Assembly (NCBI RefSeq): GCF_003573695.1
Contig: NC_039358.1
Location: forward strand, 151,890,920 to 151,954,919
Direction of reading: 5' to 3'
From: Papaver somniferum
Lineage: Eukaryota > Streptophyta > Magnoliopsida > Ranunculales > Papaveraceae
DNA length: 64,000 nucleotides
Each line of letters begins with the position of its first letter. Position 1 is the first letter of the stretch. Positions 45,261-56,954 of the stretch are shown here, piece by piece. The notes beneath the pieces were generated by a model, which was given only the letters and a program-made list of their open reading frames with translations, was not told the DNA's origin and made no database searches. The translations under genes were made by a program, and so were the position numbers.

Positions 45261-46639
45261 TAAATCTTCTTATGAGAATTTTATTATTGTGTTTTTAGGA
45301 AGAATAACTAGAGTTTGGAATAGCCATTATTGTGATTACACATAGCTATGTCCAACGTTTTCATCTTTATTGTTTTTAGATTTATTTGTTTAAATTTTAA
45401 AAAAATTGTTGGAAGATGATTTTTGCAGTATTAATCTTTATGGTTTTATATATTGCAAACTTCTTATGGGATATGTGTATTTGCGTCCGTGAACTATGAT
45501 TGTCCCATACATTGTTAAAAGTTAAGTCTTTCATATGTCGATATGCATGTATTGATAAAATAATGAATGAGCTTTTGACATTACAAAAGTTTTAAGCCTA
45601 TTATGGAATATAGGATGAACTTTTGTTTACAAGGATTATGTCTATTGTATGTCATTGTGAAAATAGTGATGAGAAATAGAATGAATCCTTGTCTATTCCG
45701 CAGTATTGATCTTCCCTGATCCATATTTTATGTATATACTGTGTGGATCCATAAGTTCTCTTGTGTCGAGCATGACCAATTGAATTGATCACACTCTTGT
45801 GGTAATTTAGTTGCGTATTTCGATTGAATTAATCATGGATTTTCTTGTGGTTAATTTAATTGAGTATTTTTTGATTCAAATTCATATTCGTATGAGATTT
45901 GTGATGTCCAAAAGAAATCCTTCTTTTCTTGTGAAAATAAGGTCGCTCTTGTTTTTCTTTCGGGAATCACATTTTATGGGGGAGAGTTCTTAATTGAACT
46001 TGTGTTTAATTGTCAAATCTTTGTGGGGAGTGCGACTGTGGAATATTATAGGGGTTATCTTGTATTTTTATAAACTCCTTGATGAATGCATTTAGCTTCG
46101 GCTATATGATGGCATCTAAAAAGTTGATATGTGCTTGCTTTTGGTCACGAAATGTCTCTATGGAAATTTCATTAGGATCCCACTAGTTTTCGTACCTTTG
46201 CCAATTTTATTGACAAAAAGGGGGAGAATTAATGTGTAGTTCACACTACAAATACATATGGTTTCGGATCATTATGTAAGGGGGAGTGGTTTCCATGTGA
46301 GATGGAGTATTGACTAAGGGGGAGTGATACATATCACCATAGTATTGTTGTCGAAGTTGTGATACAATTGAACTTTGATGTTGTATAATAATACTATGAC
46401 ACTGTATAACAATGATTGAGAATTCTTGTTTTCTCATTGTTATGACTACGGATTTTCAACAACGGTGATACTAAACATACAACCTTTGGGATCATTGGAG
46501 TACTTGGGAGTGACGGAGATTTCGGGTAATGTTGAAGAACCAAGAAGATCATGCATGTGGAATAGAAGCTACAAAAGTTTCTTTATCTATTTTTGTATTC
46601 CATATGTAATTTTGTCACTAAAATTGACAAAGGGGAGAT
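45261..46639 (+). other. C2 3' noncoding region with four polypurine tracts
   Basis: There is no further gene. Tracts are at 46218-46227 (AAGGGGGAGA, preceded by stem-loop TTTGCCA/TGACAAA at 46197-46217), 46278-46286, 46316-46325 and 46631-46639 (AGGGGAGAT, preceded by stem-loop TTTGTCA/TGACAAA at 46611-46631), the last touching the 3' LTR. The part 45300-46190 is T-rich with no structure I can name. Confidence 0.7.
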
Positions 46640-48964
46640 TGTTAGAGCACTGCTCGGTCGAACTCGCATGCGTTGCTATCTCAAGCATGTTTGTCAATCT
46701 TAGTGATCAAAACTATAATTCTTGATTTCTAGTCTACTATTAGCTACGTCTCGGACTAGGATAGAAAGTGTAGTTGAGATCAAGAATTCATGCCGATCAT
46801 CATACAAAGACGAAGAACTACTTAAGGAACTGGTGGAACTTCATCGACTAAAAGGTATGTGGAGAGTTGAACTTATCTACCACTCAAAAGTCTATCTACT
46901 CTATCTCCTATCTTGAGACAAAAGTCGTTTTGCTATGTAGACTTTGATTATACATATTTGCTATTTCGAGCCGAGTTTATCTCGCTTATCTATTTCTCGA
47001 AATATGTGTTGGTAAGCTTTCGCTTTGGCCAAGTTCATATTTACTAGTGACGAAAGTCATGTTAAGTTTCATTCACTTGAAAATGGCTTTGACGGAAAAT
47101 GGTTTGTGAACAACAACTATATAACGTCCTCTAAGAATGTTTCAATGATTGAAATGAGAGTTTACATTATATAACCATTGTTGGATATGAGCATTGTGTG
47201 ATAACTCATACATGTATAAGTCCTTATTCCTTGAACCAAAGTATGGGTACTTGGTTGATCAGGAAAACCGGAACAGAGTCCGCGAACCCAGTCCGTGTAC
47301 TGTCGGAGGTTCTCTTCCCGAGAAAATCTGCTGGATTTTGTGAACTATTTACAAACTTATTCCGGGTACTTAAGTCCACGTACTTATTTTGGTTATTTTC
47401 TAAAAACGATTATTTGTGAAATTAAACTTATATAAACTAAGGAATGCATGTTTGCAAACCGTGGCTATAAAGTTCATGAATTGACTCGAGTGAAATCAAA
47501 TCGTTTTTGTTTCAATTGTATCTATTATAAAGATCTAAGCAATTGAACAACTCTCTAACTAGTTCATTTGAGTTATTTGAACTAGTTGTGGTAAAGAAGA
47601 ATATGGTTGATATGAAAGTGCTCATATGGCTAACCATTTGGTTAACTACTGTTGAACCAACTAGATGTACATGTTTGGGTACGGTTACACAAACCTAGAT
47701 AAACGTGCATTTCATTTGTGTGTAACAAGCTAAGTTTCGATCTAACGGTTGAAAGATATTAGCTTTAATTAAGGTTTTCATCTAACGGTGAATATTGAAT
47801 GCTTTGTTACTAAGCTAACATTGATTGCAAACCCTGATTTGAAAGACTATATAAGGGAGAAACTCTAGCAATTGGGAAATCTAATCTCCACACCTCCTGT
47901 GTGATACTAGTTGTATTAGCTAGAGTCGATTCTCCTTTAACTTTAGGTTTCTACCGAGACCCTGTAGGTTAACGACTTGAAGATTTCATTGGGATTGTGA
48001 AGCCAGACCGATACTACTTTCTCGTAGTTGTGTGATCTGGTCTTGCTGTTTCTATCATACTAAGTACAATCGTAAGGATTGACTTGATATTGATTTCTCC
48101 GATATGCAAGATATAAAAGTAATCACAAACATCTTCGTCTCATCGTTTGTGATTCCACAATATCTAGTTTCGTCATCATATGATTTAGATTATTGTGAGG
48201 TGATTGATAATACTAAGATGTTCTTCGGGAATATAAGTCTGGTTTATCAATTGGTTCATGTTCACCTTGATTTATCAAAAGACGGAACAAAAACTCGTAG
48301 TTATTTCTGTGGGAGACAAATTTATCTATTAGGCTTTTCTGTTTGATACAGATTTGTTTATTAAAGTCTTCGACTTTGGGTCGTAGCAGCTCTTAGTTGT
48401 GGGTGAGATCAGCTAAGGGAATCAAGTGCGTAGTATCCTGCTGGGATCAGAGAGGTAGGAGTGTAACTGTACCTTGAATCAGTGTGAGATTGATTTGGGT
48501 TCAACTACAGTCCAGACCGAAGTTAGTTTGTAGTATGCTAGTGTCTGTAGCGTCTTAATACAGTATGTGTTCAATCTGGACTAGGTCCCGGGGGTTTTCT
48601 GCATTTGTGGTTTCCTCGTTAACAAAACTTCTGGTGTCTATGTTATTTCTTTTTCGCATTATATTTTATTATATAATTGAAATATCACAGGTTCTGCGTT
48701 TGAATCAATCAATTGGGAAATCCAACCTTTGGTTGTTAATTGAAATTGATTGATACTTGAACATTGGTCTTTGGTACCGTTCAAGTGATTTCTCTCGTAT
48801 TCAATTAGACTCGCAGATTTCTATTTGCTTGAGTAAGTATTGGATCGAAAAAGAGAGATATAACTCTTTGATATACTTTCATTAAGATTGAGTTTGACTG
48901 TCTAGTGGATTCTCTTAAAAGTATATTGGAGTTAGTCCATACAGATTGCTAATCGAAATATTGG
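46640..48964 (+). repeat. C2 3' LTR, main segment
   Basis: Starts TGTTAGAGCACTGC right after the polypurine tract. TATA box TATATAAG at 47848-47855. It ends at ATTGG (48960-48964), the T1 target site. The last 28 bases of the LTR are at 54047-54074. Confidence 0.92.
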
Positions 48965-51510
48965 TGTTGATGGTGGATTTTAGTTCAGGGTTAAAATTAT
49001 AAAACCAAATTTAATGCGCTGACATCCTGCAAAGGGTAAAGCCGTTTGATAAGCGATGAGTACCTCTTCGCTTTTATTTATTCGAAGAAATTCAATAAAT
49101 ACACGAAATTCACCCAGAATGGTGTGTGCAGCAACAATCCCAATTATTTTGTGAATTTTAGCATTATTAATTAATGCATTATTTGCCTAGTATTTCATGT
49201 GATGTTCATCGCCGAACTCTCATTATTATCATGACATGACGACTGAGTGTTCACTCTCAGCAGAGTAACATGAATCTCCAAGTGCCAATTTTGAGACATG
49301 TACGAAATACCCGTACAGGCTACATCACTCTCTGACAAAAGAGAATTTAGAATCGATGAGCTCTCAGCTCGATCGAACGCATTTAATTTCTTTAAGGAAA
49401 ATCTGGACTGTCCATATCAGTCTCAGAAACGATCGCAGATACACAAGTTGGCCGCACAATTTAACAAGCCTAGCCAAAACTTGGCAAGAATGGGCGATTG
49501 CGTGATAACCACCGGCGGGCCTGTTTATGCCCTAGTCGGTCGAACATCACACGAACTCCTCCCAGCACGTCAAACGCCATCCCTAAAATAGGGTGGTTGC
49601 GCTGCTTTGGAAGAAGCTCGACGAGCTTAGACTGTTCAAGGCAGTCTTAAAATCATCACGACCATCCAACTTCACCAGCATGGTTGGACGGCTTAGATCA
49701 TCCCGCGAATGATCATTGAAGCGCCAATGCACACATTGGCGGGCCCACTCTGTCCCTACCTGATCGGCTTGCTCACGACATGGCCATAGAGCCATGAACG
49801 TTTGCCTAAAACACGATGGGCGTGAGGCTTTTCGAGGGTCATCACACTAGCGTCTTAAATTGATCTCAACCATCCAACTTAGCCAGCATATTTGGATGGC
49901 TTAGATCGCGCCTAGGACCATCGGACAGGTACACCTGTGTTCACCGTCGGCCCAATGTGGGCCCCACACTGTCGGTCTCCCCAAAGGAGGAGCATAGCCT
50001 TCCAAACCGCTTAGCCAAAGTCACGCGTGCGTGACCGTTTTAAAACCCTAATTAGGGTTTGCGGCGCTGCATAACTGTCGCAGTTCGATCGCGTCCATCC
50101 ATCTTCGCCAGCCTAAAAGGAGGGTGTATATATAGACTTAAGAGGTACCAAGAGTATCAACGTGATCACCGTGGGCCTACCTATGCGTGTGATCGATCGG
50201 CCTAGGCCAACCATGACCGAGCGCCTCAAAATGCACGCCCAAAGGAGGCATGTCACGCGGTTCCCAAATCCTTTGCGGCAAAGGATTTCTATCGCAAATC
50301 GATCACGACCACTCATCTTCTCCAGTCGACTTGAGTAGCCTAGATCGCACCTTCATGAGACAAATTGGTACGGACATGCACACCAGCAGGCCGTCTACAC
50401 GCATGTCCGGTCGTTCCCACCAAACACATTGTCCATGCTTGATTTCGGCCAAGCTAAAGAGTGATGTTTGCGCACCTCTTTAAAACCCTAAGATCCATCA
50501 ACGGTCGCAAATATGTATCGTAGATCATCTCTCCCGTCCAACTTTTCCAGCTTGGTCAGACATCCTAAGCTAAGAGTTAAATAACCAATGAGGCACCTTA
50601 GTGATCACCGTACGACACTTTACCATAGGGAGTGATCGGCCAAGGGATGGTCCGCCCATGCGATCTTCGAACGATCCCTTGAAGATGTTTGAACATGTTG
50701 CTATTTTAAGACGCTTAATCCGCGACTTACTCCATTAAGCTTTAAAACATCGATGCTTCATACATATTGATTGTTTTCAATGCATTACATGCATCGAGCA
50801 TACACGATATTTCATGAATATCAATTTCTTAAATAACTTAGTTATTTAACTTAGCACCGTATGCTATTTCCTGTGGGTCCCACGATCCACTCATTCGAGA
50901 CATCAAGCATGTCACAAACTGGGGGATACTTACTGGGGTATTGGTCTGGCGGTTTACAGTGTGCGGCGTGAAACACGCCCATTTACAAGAACGTGTCAGG
51001 AGGCATGGACGGTTAAGGTGATGAGGGAAGTGGGCCAAGACGTGATCATGTACTTACACGACCCCACTACTCCATTACTCAACTTCCTCCACTTCCTACG
51101 AGATGAGGGTTGCGCTCAATGACTTGTATAAATAGGTCCTTCACCTATTTCTAAACTGGACAGACGGAGAAAAATCAAGTGTTGTCACAACATCCAGAGA
51201 ATGCCCAGAACTGATAGCTTTCATTGTGCAAGCCAGTTCATCATTCTGATACAAGTCATAAACAACCAACACCTTCACAATCTCAACACCTTATTCGCTT
51301 CTCTCCCTAAAATCAACCCCATCTCCTTCACTTTGTGACCGAAGCAAGTCTGGAACGACCATTTCTTGGTTTAGGCCAAAATTGTATAGATTCATCTCTC
51401 GAATCAAAAGCACTCCCATGCAGTGCATTTTTTTAGGGTTTGGATTCATTTCTCATCCACTCACACCCAAAATTACCAAAACCAGCAGAAATAGTTTTCA
51501 CCCATAAACA
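48965..51510 (+). repeat. T1 5' LTR
   Basis: Starts TGTTGATGGTGG and ends CCCATAAACA. TATA box TTGTATAAATAGG near 51125. GC-rich repeats at 49600-50600 carry hairpins: CCATCCAA/TTGGACGG (49662/49684), CCATCCAA/TTGGATGG (49870/49892) and CCACTCA/TGAGTAG (50309/50332). ORFs here are shadows. Confidence 0.92.
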
Positions 51511-51511
51511 A

Positions 51512-51529
51512 TTGGCGACCACAGTGGGA
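51512..51529 (+). promoter_or_regulatory. T1 primer binding site region
   Basis: TTGGCGACCACAGTGGGA follows the LTR end. It starts with the TGG expected to pair with a tRNA CCA end; TGGCGAC starts are known from Tat/Ogre elements (tRNA-Arg type), but I cannot confirm the tRNA. Confidence 0.55.
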
Positions 51530-51545
51530 GGTTAATCTCTCGGTT

Positions 51546-52775
51546 GTGAATTCAATTTCTTCAATACCCAATCCCATTTGGATGATTTCAAAATGGTTGG
51601 TTTTAGGACTCCCCCAACAATTTCAAATCCCGGTCGAAGTTCCTCCAATGAAGATACCCCTTCCCAACGGTGTATCTGATGGTGTAACCGGAAGAATCCC
51701 AACACTGATCGAGTTAGCACGGGTGCAGGAGATTCACACGAAGAACATGGACCTGGTCAAAGAAACAATAAACGACATACTCGATCTCCTCATCAAGATG
51801 ACATCAGATATGAGCGGTTCTCCTGTCACGGCGATTTCTACACTAGGGACTGGTCCTCGCAACGATCCTCCTCAAGTCAATAGTTTCACTATGAACCAGA
51901 GGCCAGTGGATCAGGAAGCGTCTTCTCTAGTGGAAAGTTTATGCGAACTTTTACACCTCTTGAAGAATCAGCGGGCGGAGACGTTTGCTGCAATCAACCA
52001 GATAACCCTAGACGTGCATTTAACTCCTTTGCGTCCAGAAGCCTCGAAAACACCAGAGATGTCTGTGAATAATGTCACATTGACAGAAGAAGACATGATG
52101 GCAGAAGAAGGTCACAACCGGGCCCTACACGTTACTGCACGCATCAAGGATTCAGAGTTCAATAGGTCCCTCATCGATGTTGGAGCGTCTTCGAATGTGA
52201 TTACTCTCAAAACACTCAGGACGGCCAAGGTTAGCCCAAGCAAGATCGTGCGATATCCTACCACGATGACAGACTTTGAAGGAAACCAAACCAACATGTA
52301 CGGGTATGTCAATCTGAATTTGTCTGTAGGGCCCGTCCAATCAAAAGTGAAATTCAAAGTCATAGAAAAGGAGCCGGACTACCATATGATACTGGGGAGA
52401 CCATGGCTTCATGACAATAGGATCGTCCCCTCGACATATCACCAATGCCTGAAGACTATGCTGAACAAAGAAGTAGTTTGTATTCCTACATCATTGTCTC
52501 CTTACGCACCAATATGTGGAGCGAAATTGTTTGAACCAAGAGAAACTCTGTGGGAAGAATCAGACAAAGTTCATTGCACACCACTCCCCACGTGGGCGTC
52601 AATCCAGGAAGAGGACCGACTTGCATCATTGAAGGCTAAGTCCCATGATGCATCTTTGCTAACAAGGCGTACCAATTCTTCTTCATCATTTGAAGCCACG
52701 GCCCACGCTCACACTAAGAGGGAGCGAACTTTTATGGTGTTTCGTGGTCGGAAAGGGAAATCGTGTACCTGTTAG
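51546..52775 (+). pseudogene. T1 Gag remnant and aspartic protease
   Basis: 409 open codons. The first ~190 are a Gag remnant without capsid or zinc-knuckle motifs. A retropepsin-like domain follows from about residue 195: SLIDVGASSNVI (catalytic Asp; the usual Thr/Ser after Asp is Val here), a flap region GNQTNMYGYVNL, then YHMILGRPWLHDNRIVPSTYH. The DVGAS form may itself be inactivating. The frame is lost after 52775 and the polyprotein continues in other frames. The first Met lies 35 bases after the primer site start, which fits a translation start, but the Gag seems internally deleted. Confidence 0.75.
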
Positions 52776-52850
52776 CAATTAGCGGCCGAGACTGCTACCC
52801 AGTCTCTCCGCCCAACGGAATGCTACAACAACGACGAGCCACAAGAAAAA

Positions 52851-53434
52851 TTGCTAGATGCTCCACGACAGCTGCAAGATGGCACCAACTCCACAACTGA
52901 TGAGCTCGAAATCGTTAACATCGGTACTGAGGAATCTCCTAGGCCTATCTCCATCAGCTCAACCTTGTGTACGAATGAACGCACGAAGCTCGTGGAACTT
53001 CTCAAAGAGTACCAGGACATATTTGCTTGGACGTATGAAGAAATGACGGTTTAGAGGAAAAATTGGTCACCCATCATCTACAAGTCATACCTGGATCCAA
53101 TCCGGTTAAACAGTCTCCGAGGCATTTCAGACACGAGGTAGAAGAGCAAATCAAGACTGAGATTCAGAAGTTGCTAGCTGCTGTCTTCATTAAACCCATT
53201 CATCATCCAACCCGGTTGGCTAATGTGGTTCCGGTAAAAAAGAAAAATGGACAGATCAAGTGCTTCGTGGATTTCAGAGACTTGAACAGACGCTGCCCCA
53301 AAGATGATTTTCCTCTACTTAACATCGACATGTTAGTGGATGCCACCAACGGACACGGCGTGTCTCCTTCATGGATGGATATAGCGGATACAATCAGATA
53401 AGGATGTATGAGCATGACGCGAGTAAGACAGCTT
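52851..53434 (+). pseudogene. T1 reverse transcriptase, N-terminal part only
   Basis: Three frames: ERTKLVELLKEYQDIFAWTYEEM (52978-53054, then TAG), VTHHLQVIPGSNPVKQSPRHF through VPVKKKNGQIKCFVDFRDLN and CPKDDFPLLNIDML (53063-53360), then MDGYSGYNQIRMYEHDASKTAF (53371-53436). The catalytic YxDD block, RNase H and integrase are absent: the gene stops at a junction with 3' LTR sequence. Confidence 0.88.
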
Positions 53435-54041
53435 TTCGAGACATCAAGCATGTCACAAACTGCGGGATACTTACTGGGGTATTGGTCTGGCGGTTTACAG
53501 CGTGCGGCGTGCAGCACGCCCATTTACAAGAACGTGTCAGGAGGCATGGACGGTTAAGGTGATGAGGGAATTCGGCCAAGACGTGATCATGTAATCACCT
53601 GCACGACCCCACGACTCCATCACTCCACTTCCTATGAGGTGAGGGTTGCGCTCAATGACTTTTATAAATAGGTCCTTCACCTATTTCTAAACAGGACAGA
53701 CGGAGAAAAATCAAGTGTTGTCACAGTATCCAAAAAACACCCAGAACTGATAGCTTTCATTATGCAAGCCAGCTCATCATTCTGATACAAGTCATAAACA
53801 ACCAACACCTTCACAATCTCAACACCTTCTTCGTTTCCCTCCCTAAGATCAACCCCATCTCCTTCACTTTGTGACCGAAGCAAGTCTGGAATGACCATTT
53901 CTTGGTTTAGGCCAGAATTGTATAGATTGATCTCTCGAATCAAAAGCACTCCAGTGCATTTGTTTAGGGTTTAGATTCATTTCTCATCCACACACACCCA
54001 AAATTACCAAAACCAGCAGAAATAGTTTTCACCCATAAACA
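53435..54041 (+). repeat. T1 3' LTR, 5'-truncated
   Basis: Matches 50894-51510 from TTCGAGACATCAAGC to CCCATAAACA. The first 1.93 kb of the LTR are missing. TTTATAAATAGG near 53661 corresponds to the TATA box of the 5' LTR. Confidence 0.92.
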
Positions 54042-54111
54042 ATTGGGTGTAGTTGTTAGACCCCCGCTTTTTCAATTAGTTAGCTGCTCGGTTTTGGGGC
54101 TCTACACTTAA

Positions 54112-54561
54112 GGTGCTGGTGTAACTGTTGAAGATCAAGTAGTGGAATATATCTATAGGAATTAAGAAAACTAAAGATAAAGAGGTAGTTTTTGTAAGAG
54201 AAGTTATTGAGAGTTTATGAGTGAATGTTTATGGTGGTGGTGATCAAAAGTAGAATATGACTAAATCCATAGATAAGGTACAAGATAGGAATCAGTCATG
54301 GTGAAGCTTTTGTGATGTTCTTGGTGGTGATTGATAAGAATAATATATGGTGTTCTTGGTTGGGTGTGATAATGAAGATAATTAATTAATGGATGATGAT
54401 GATGGATGTTTTTTATTGAGGATGCAAACTAGTTAACAAATCAAGGTACACCCTTTTATACGATTCTTACTTGTTTATTATGGTATGGGTAGCCTGTAGA
54501 TATTGAAAATTAACTAGAATCAATTAAGTAGATGTTCTTAGAAAATTATGATTTCATGCGT
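54112..54561 (+). repeat. G1 5' LTR, segment 2
   Basis: Noncoding, GATG- and GTGG-rich sequence between the G2 target site and the next copia solo LTR. It is assigned to the G1 LTR by position, because removal of G2 and the solo LTR joins it to segments 1 and 3. Confidence 0.65.
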
Positions 54562-56954
54562 TGTTAGAGCATAGCTCGGTCAACCTCGCATGCGTTGCTA
54601 TCTCAATCATGTTTGACAATGTTAGTGATCAAAACTATAAGTCTTAATTTCTAGCCTAGGATATAAAAGTGTAATTGAGCTCAAGGACTTCATGGCGATT
54701 CATCATACAACGACGAAGATATATACAAGAAACCGTGGAACTTCATCAACAAAAAGGTATGTGGAGACTTGAACTTATCTATCACTCAAAAGTCTATCTC
54801 TTTTATCTCATACTTCTTATGAGACAAAAGTCGTATGCTATATAGACTAGATCATACACATTTGACATTTCGAGCTGAGCATTCATTGCTTATCTTTTAT
54901 CTCGAAATCGTGTGTTGGTAAAGCGTTTCGCTTTGATCAAGTTTATCTTCACCTAGTGACGAAAGTCATGAAAAGTTTCAATCACTTTGAGAATTGCTCT
55001 GACGTGAATCGGTCTGTGAATAACGGATACATAGCGTCCTCTGAGAATGTATCAATGATTGAAATAAGAGTTTAGATTACATAACCATGTATTCCTTGAA
55101 CCAAAGTTTTCGAACTTTGTTGATCAAGAGAAATCGGGAGGACAGTGGAATTGGCTTGCCAAGTCCGCGAACCTAGTTCGCAGACTCAGTCCGCGAACTG
55201 TCGGAAGTTCTCGACCGAGAATTTCTGCTGGATTTTCCAAAACTCGTTTGTGTGCTAAGTCCGCGAACTCAGTCCGCGAACTGGCGGAAGTTCTCTTTCC
55301 GAGAATTTCTGCTGAGTTTGGAAAACTCAACCGATTAACTTAAGTCCGCGAAGTTGTTTGTGAACTTAAGAGGTTATGATCTAAAGATGTGATCTGAACA
55401 TGAAACATTAAATTACGAAGGAATGCTTTATGCAAACCGTGGCTATAATGTTCATGAGCCGATTCAATTGAATCGAATCATCTTTGTTTTAATTGTGTCT
55501 TGTGTAGTTACATAAGATCTCATAGCAATTGAACAACTCTTTAACTAGTTCATTTGAGTCAATTGAACTAGTTATGGTGAAGAAAAACAAGGTTAATATG
55601 AAATGCTCATATGGTTAACCTTTTTGGTTACTATGTTGAACCAACATACACGTACACGTTTGGGCATGTTTTCACGAACCCAGTAAACGTATACCCAAGT
55701 GTGTGTGACAAGCTAAGTTTTCGATCTAACAGTTGAGAAATATTAGCTTGAATCTAAATCAGGTTTTTATCTAACGGTGAATAAGGATTGCTTTGTAACT
55801 AAGGCAAAACCCTGATTTGAAGGCTATATAAAGGAGACATCTAGCATTGTGCAAAACTAATTCCCACACGTCTGTGTGCTACTAGTGCGCCCGCTAGAGT
55901 CGATCTCCATTAAATTTTGATTTTCTTCTCTAAAATCAGGTTAACGACTTAAAGACTTCATTGGGATTGTGAAGCCAGACCGATACTACTTTATCCTAGT
56001 TGTGTGATCTTGCATGTTCTATCGTACGAGTACAATCGATTGATTGGCTTGAGATCATGAGAGTTCTCCGATATGCAAGATAAAGAAGTCACAAACATCT
56101 TCGTCTCACTGTTTGTGATTCCTCGACAATCCGCTTGTGTAGTCAGGAAGGATTGTAGAGAGGTGATTGATTAATCTAGGTTGTTCTTCGGGAATATAAG
56201 ACCGGATTATCAATTGGTTCATGTTCACCATGATTTCATATCAAAAAATGGAACAAAACCTAGGGTTTATCTTTGGGAGACAGATTTATCCTTTGATAGA
56301 CTTTTCTGTATGAGGCAGATTTGTTTATTATCAAGTCTGTGATTTTGGGTTACAACAACTCTTGGTTGTGGGTGAGATCAGCTAAGGGAATCAAGTGCGC
56401 AGTATCCTGCTGGGATCAGAGGTATAGGAGTACAACTGTACCTTGGATCGGTGGGAGACTGATTGGGGTTCAACTATAGTCCAGTCTGAAGTTAATTTGC
56501 AGTAGTCTAGTGTCTGTAGCGGCTTAATACAGTGTGTATTCAATCTGGACTAGGTCCCGGGGTTTTTCTGCGTTTGCGGTTTTCTCGTTAACAAAATTTC
56601 TGGTGTCTGTGTTATTTCTTTTCCGCATTATATTTTATATAATTGAAATAATACAGGTTGTGCGTTCGTGATTATCAATTGGAAATCCAACCTTTGGTTG
56701 TTGATTGATATTGATTGATCCTTGGACATTGGTCTTTGGTACCGTCCAAGTATTCCTTGTATTTGATAAAGACTTGCTATTGTTTTTAGCTTGAGTAAAA
56801 ATCAAATCAAGAGAGAGATATTAACTCCTTGAGATACTTTTATCTAGATTGAGTCTGACTGTCTAGTTGATTCTCTAGCAAAGTATTTCGGAGTTAGTCC
56901 ATACAGATTGCTAAGCAAAATATTGGGTGGTGTTGTTAGACCCCCGCTTTTTCA
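54562..56954 (+). mobile_element. Solo LTR of the C2 family
   Basis: Starts TGTTAGAGCATAGC and ends CCCCCGCTTTTTCA, with the TATA box at 55825-55833. Flanks: CATGC at 54555-54559 (then GT) and CATGC at 56955-56959, an imperfect TSD. There is no primer site or coding sequence on either side. It diverges clearly from the two C2 LTRs. Confidence 0.85.
55155..55330 (+). repeat. GC-rich minisatellite in C2-family LTR
   Basis: Units of the form AGTCCGCGAACTCAGTCCGC, then gaactg-cggaagttctc, then cgagaatttctgctg, occur twice in about 110 bases. It is the same LTR location where the window-start LTR has its GTATGCGTAC palindromes and where C2 5' has a deletion, so it is a length-variable block. Confidence 0.7.

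Larger units (their letters stand above)
48965..54041 (+). mobile_element. T1: deleted Tat-like Ty3/gypsy element
   Basis: TSD ATTGG (48960-48964, 54042-54046). The 5' LTR is 2546 bp, the internal part 1.9 kb and the 3' LTR fragment 607 bp. The internal region has a Gag remnant, protease and the first part of RT; the rest of pol, the polypurine tract and 1.9 kb of the 3' LTR are missing. The RT text (CPKDDFPL, GYNQIRMYEHDASKTAF) and protease text (ILGRPWLH) fit the Tat/Ogre branch. The solo LTRs at 5658 and 60313 are relatives. Confidence 0.92.
16849..54074 (+). mobile_element. C2: non-autonomous Ty1/copia element with nested insertions
   Basis: TSD ATTAG at 16844-16848 and 54075-54079. The 5' LTR is in pieces (16849-17691, 38159-39072, 39658-39725, 42487-42936), split by A1, a MITE and a solo LTR. 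The internal region is 42937-46639 (3.7 kb) and the 3' LTR is 46640-48964 plus 54047-54074, split by T1. It encodes a broken Gag and a small basic ORF but no pol. Both LTRs start TGTTAGAGCA and end CCCCCGCTTTTTCA. It has almost the same internal length as C1. Confidence 0.93.
13957..54106 (+). mobile_element. G2: gypsy solo LTR interrupted by C2
   Basis: The two parts, 13957-16848 and 54080-54106, total about 2.9 kb. It starts TGTAAAGACCC and ends GGGGCTCTACA, with TSD CTTAA on both sides (13952-13956; 54107-54111). It is related to the G1 LTR along its length: a similar start, and the shared ttaacaacgatc / gatctcgaggtaggc block at 15830 and 57825. No primer site or internal sequence adjoins either end, so it is a solo LTR. 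Confidence 0.9.
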
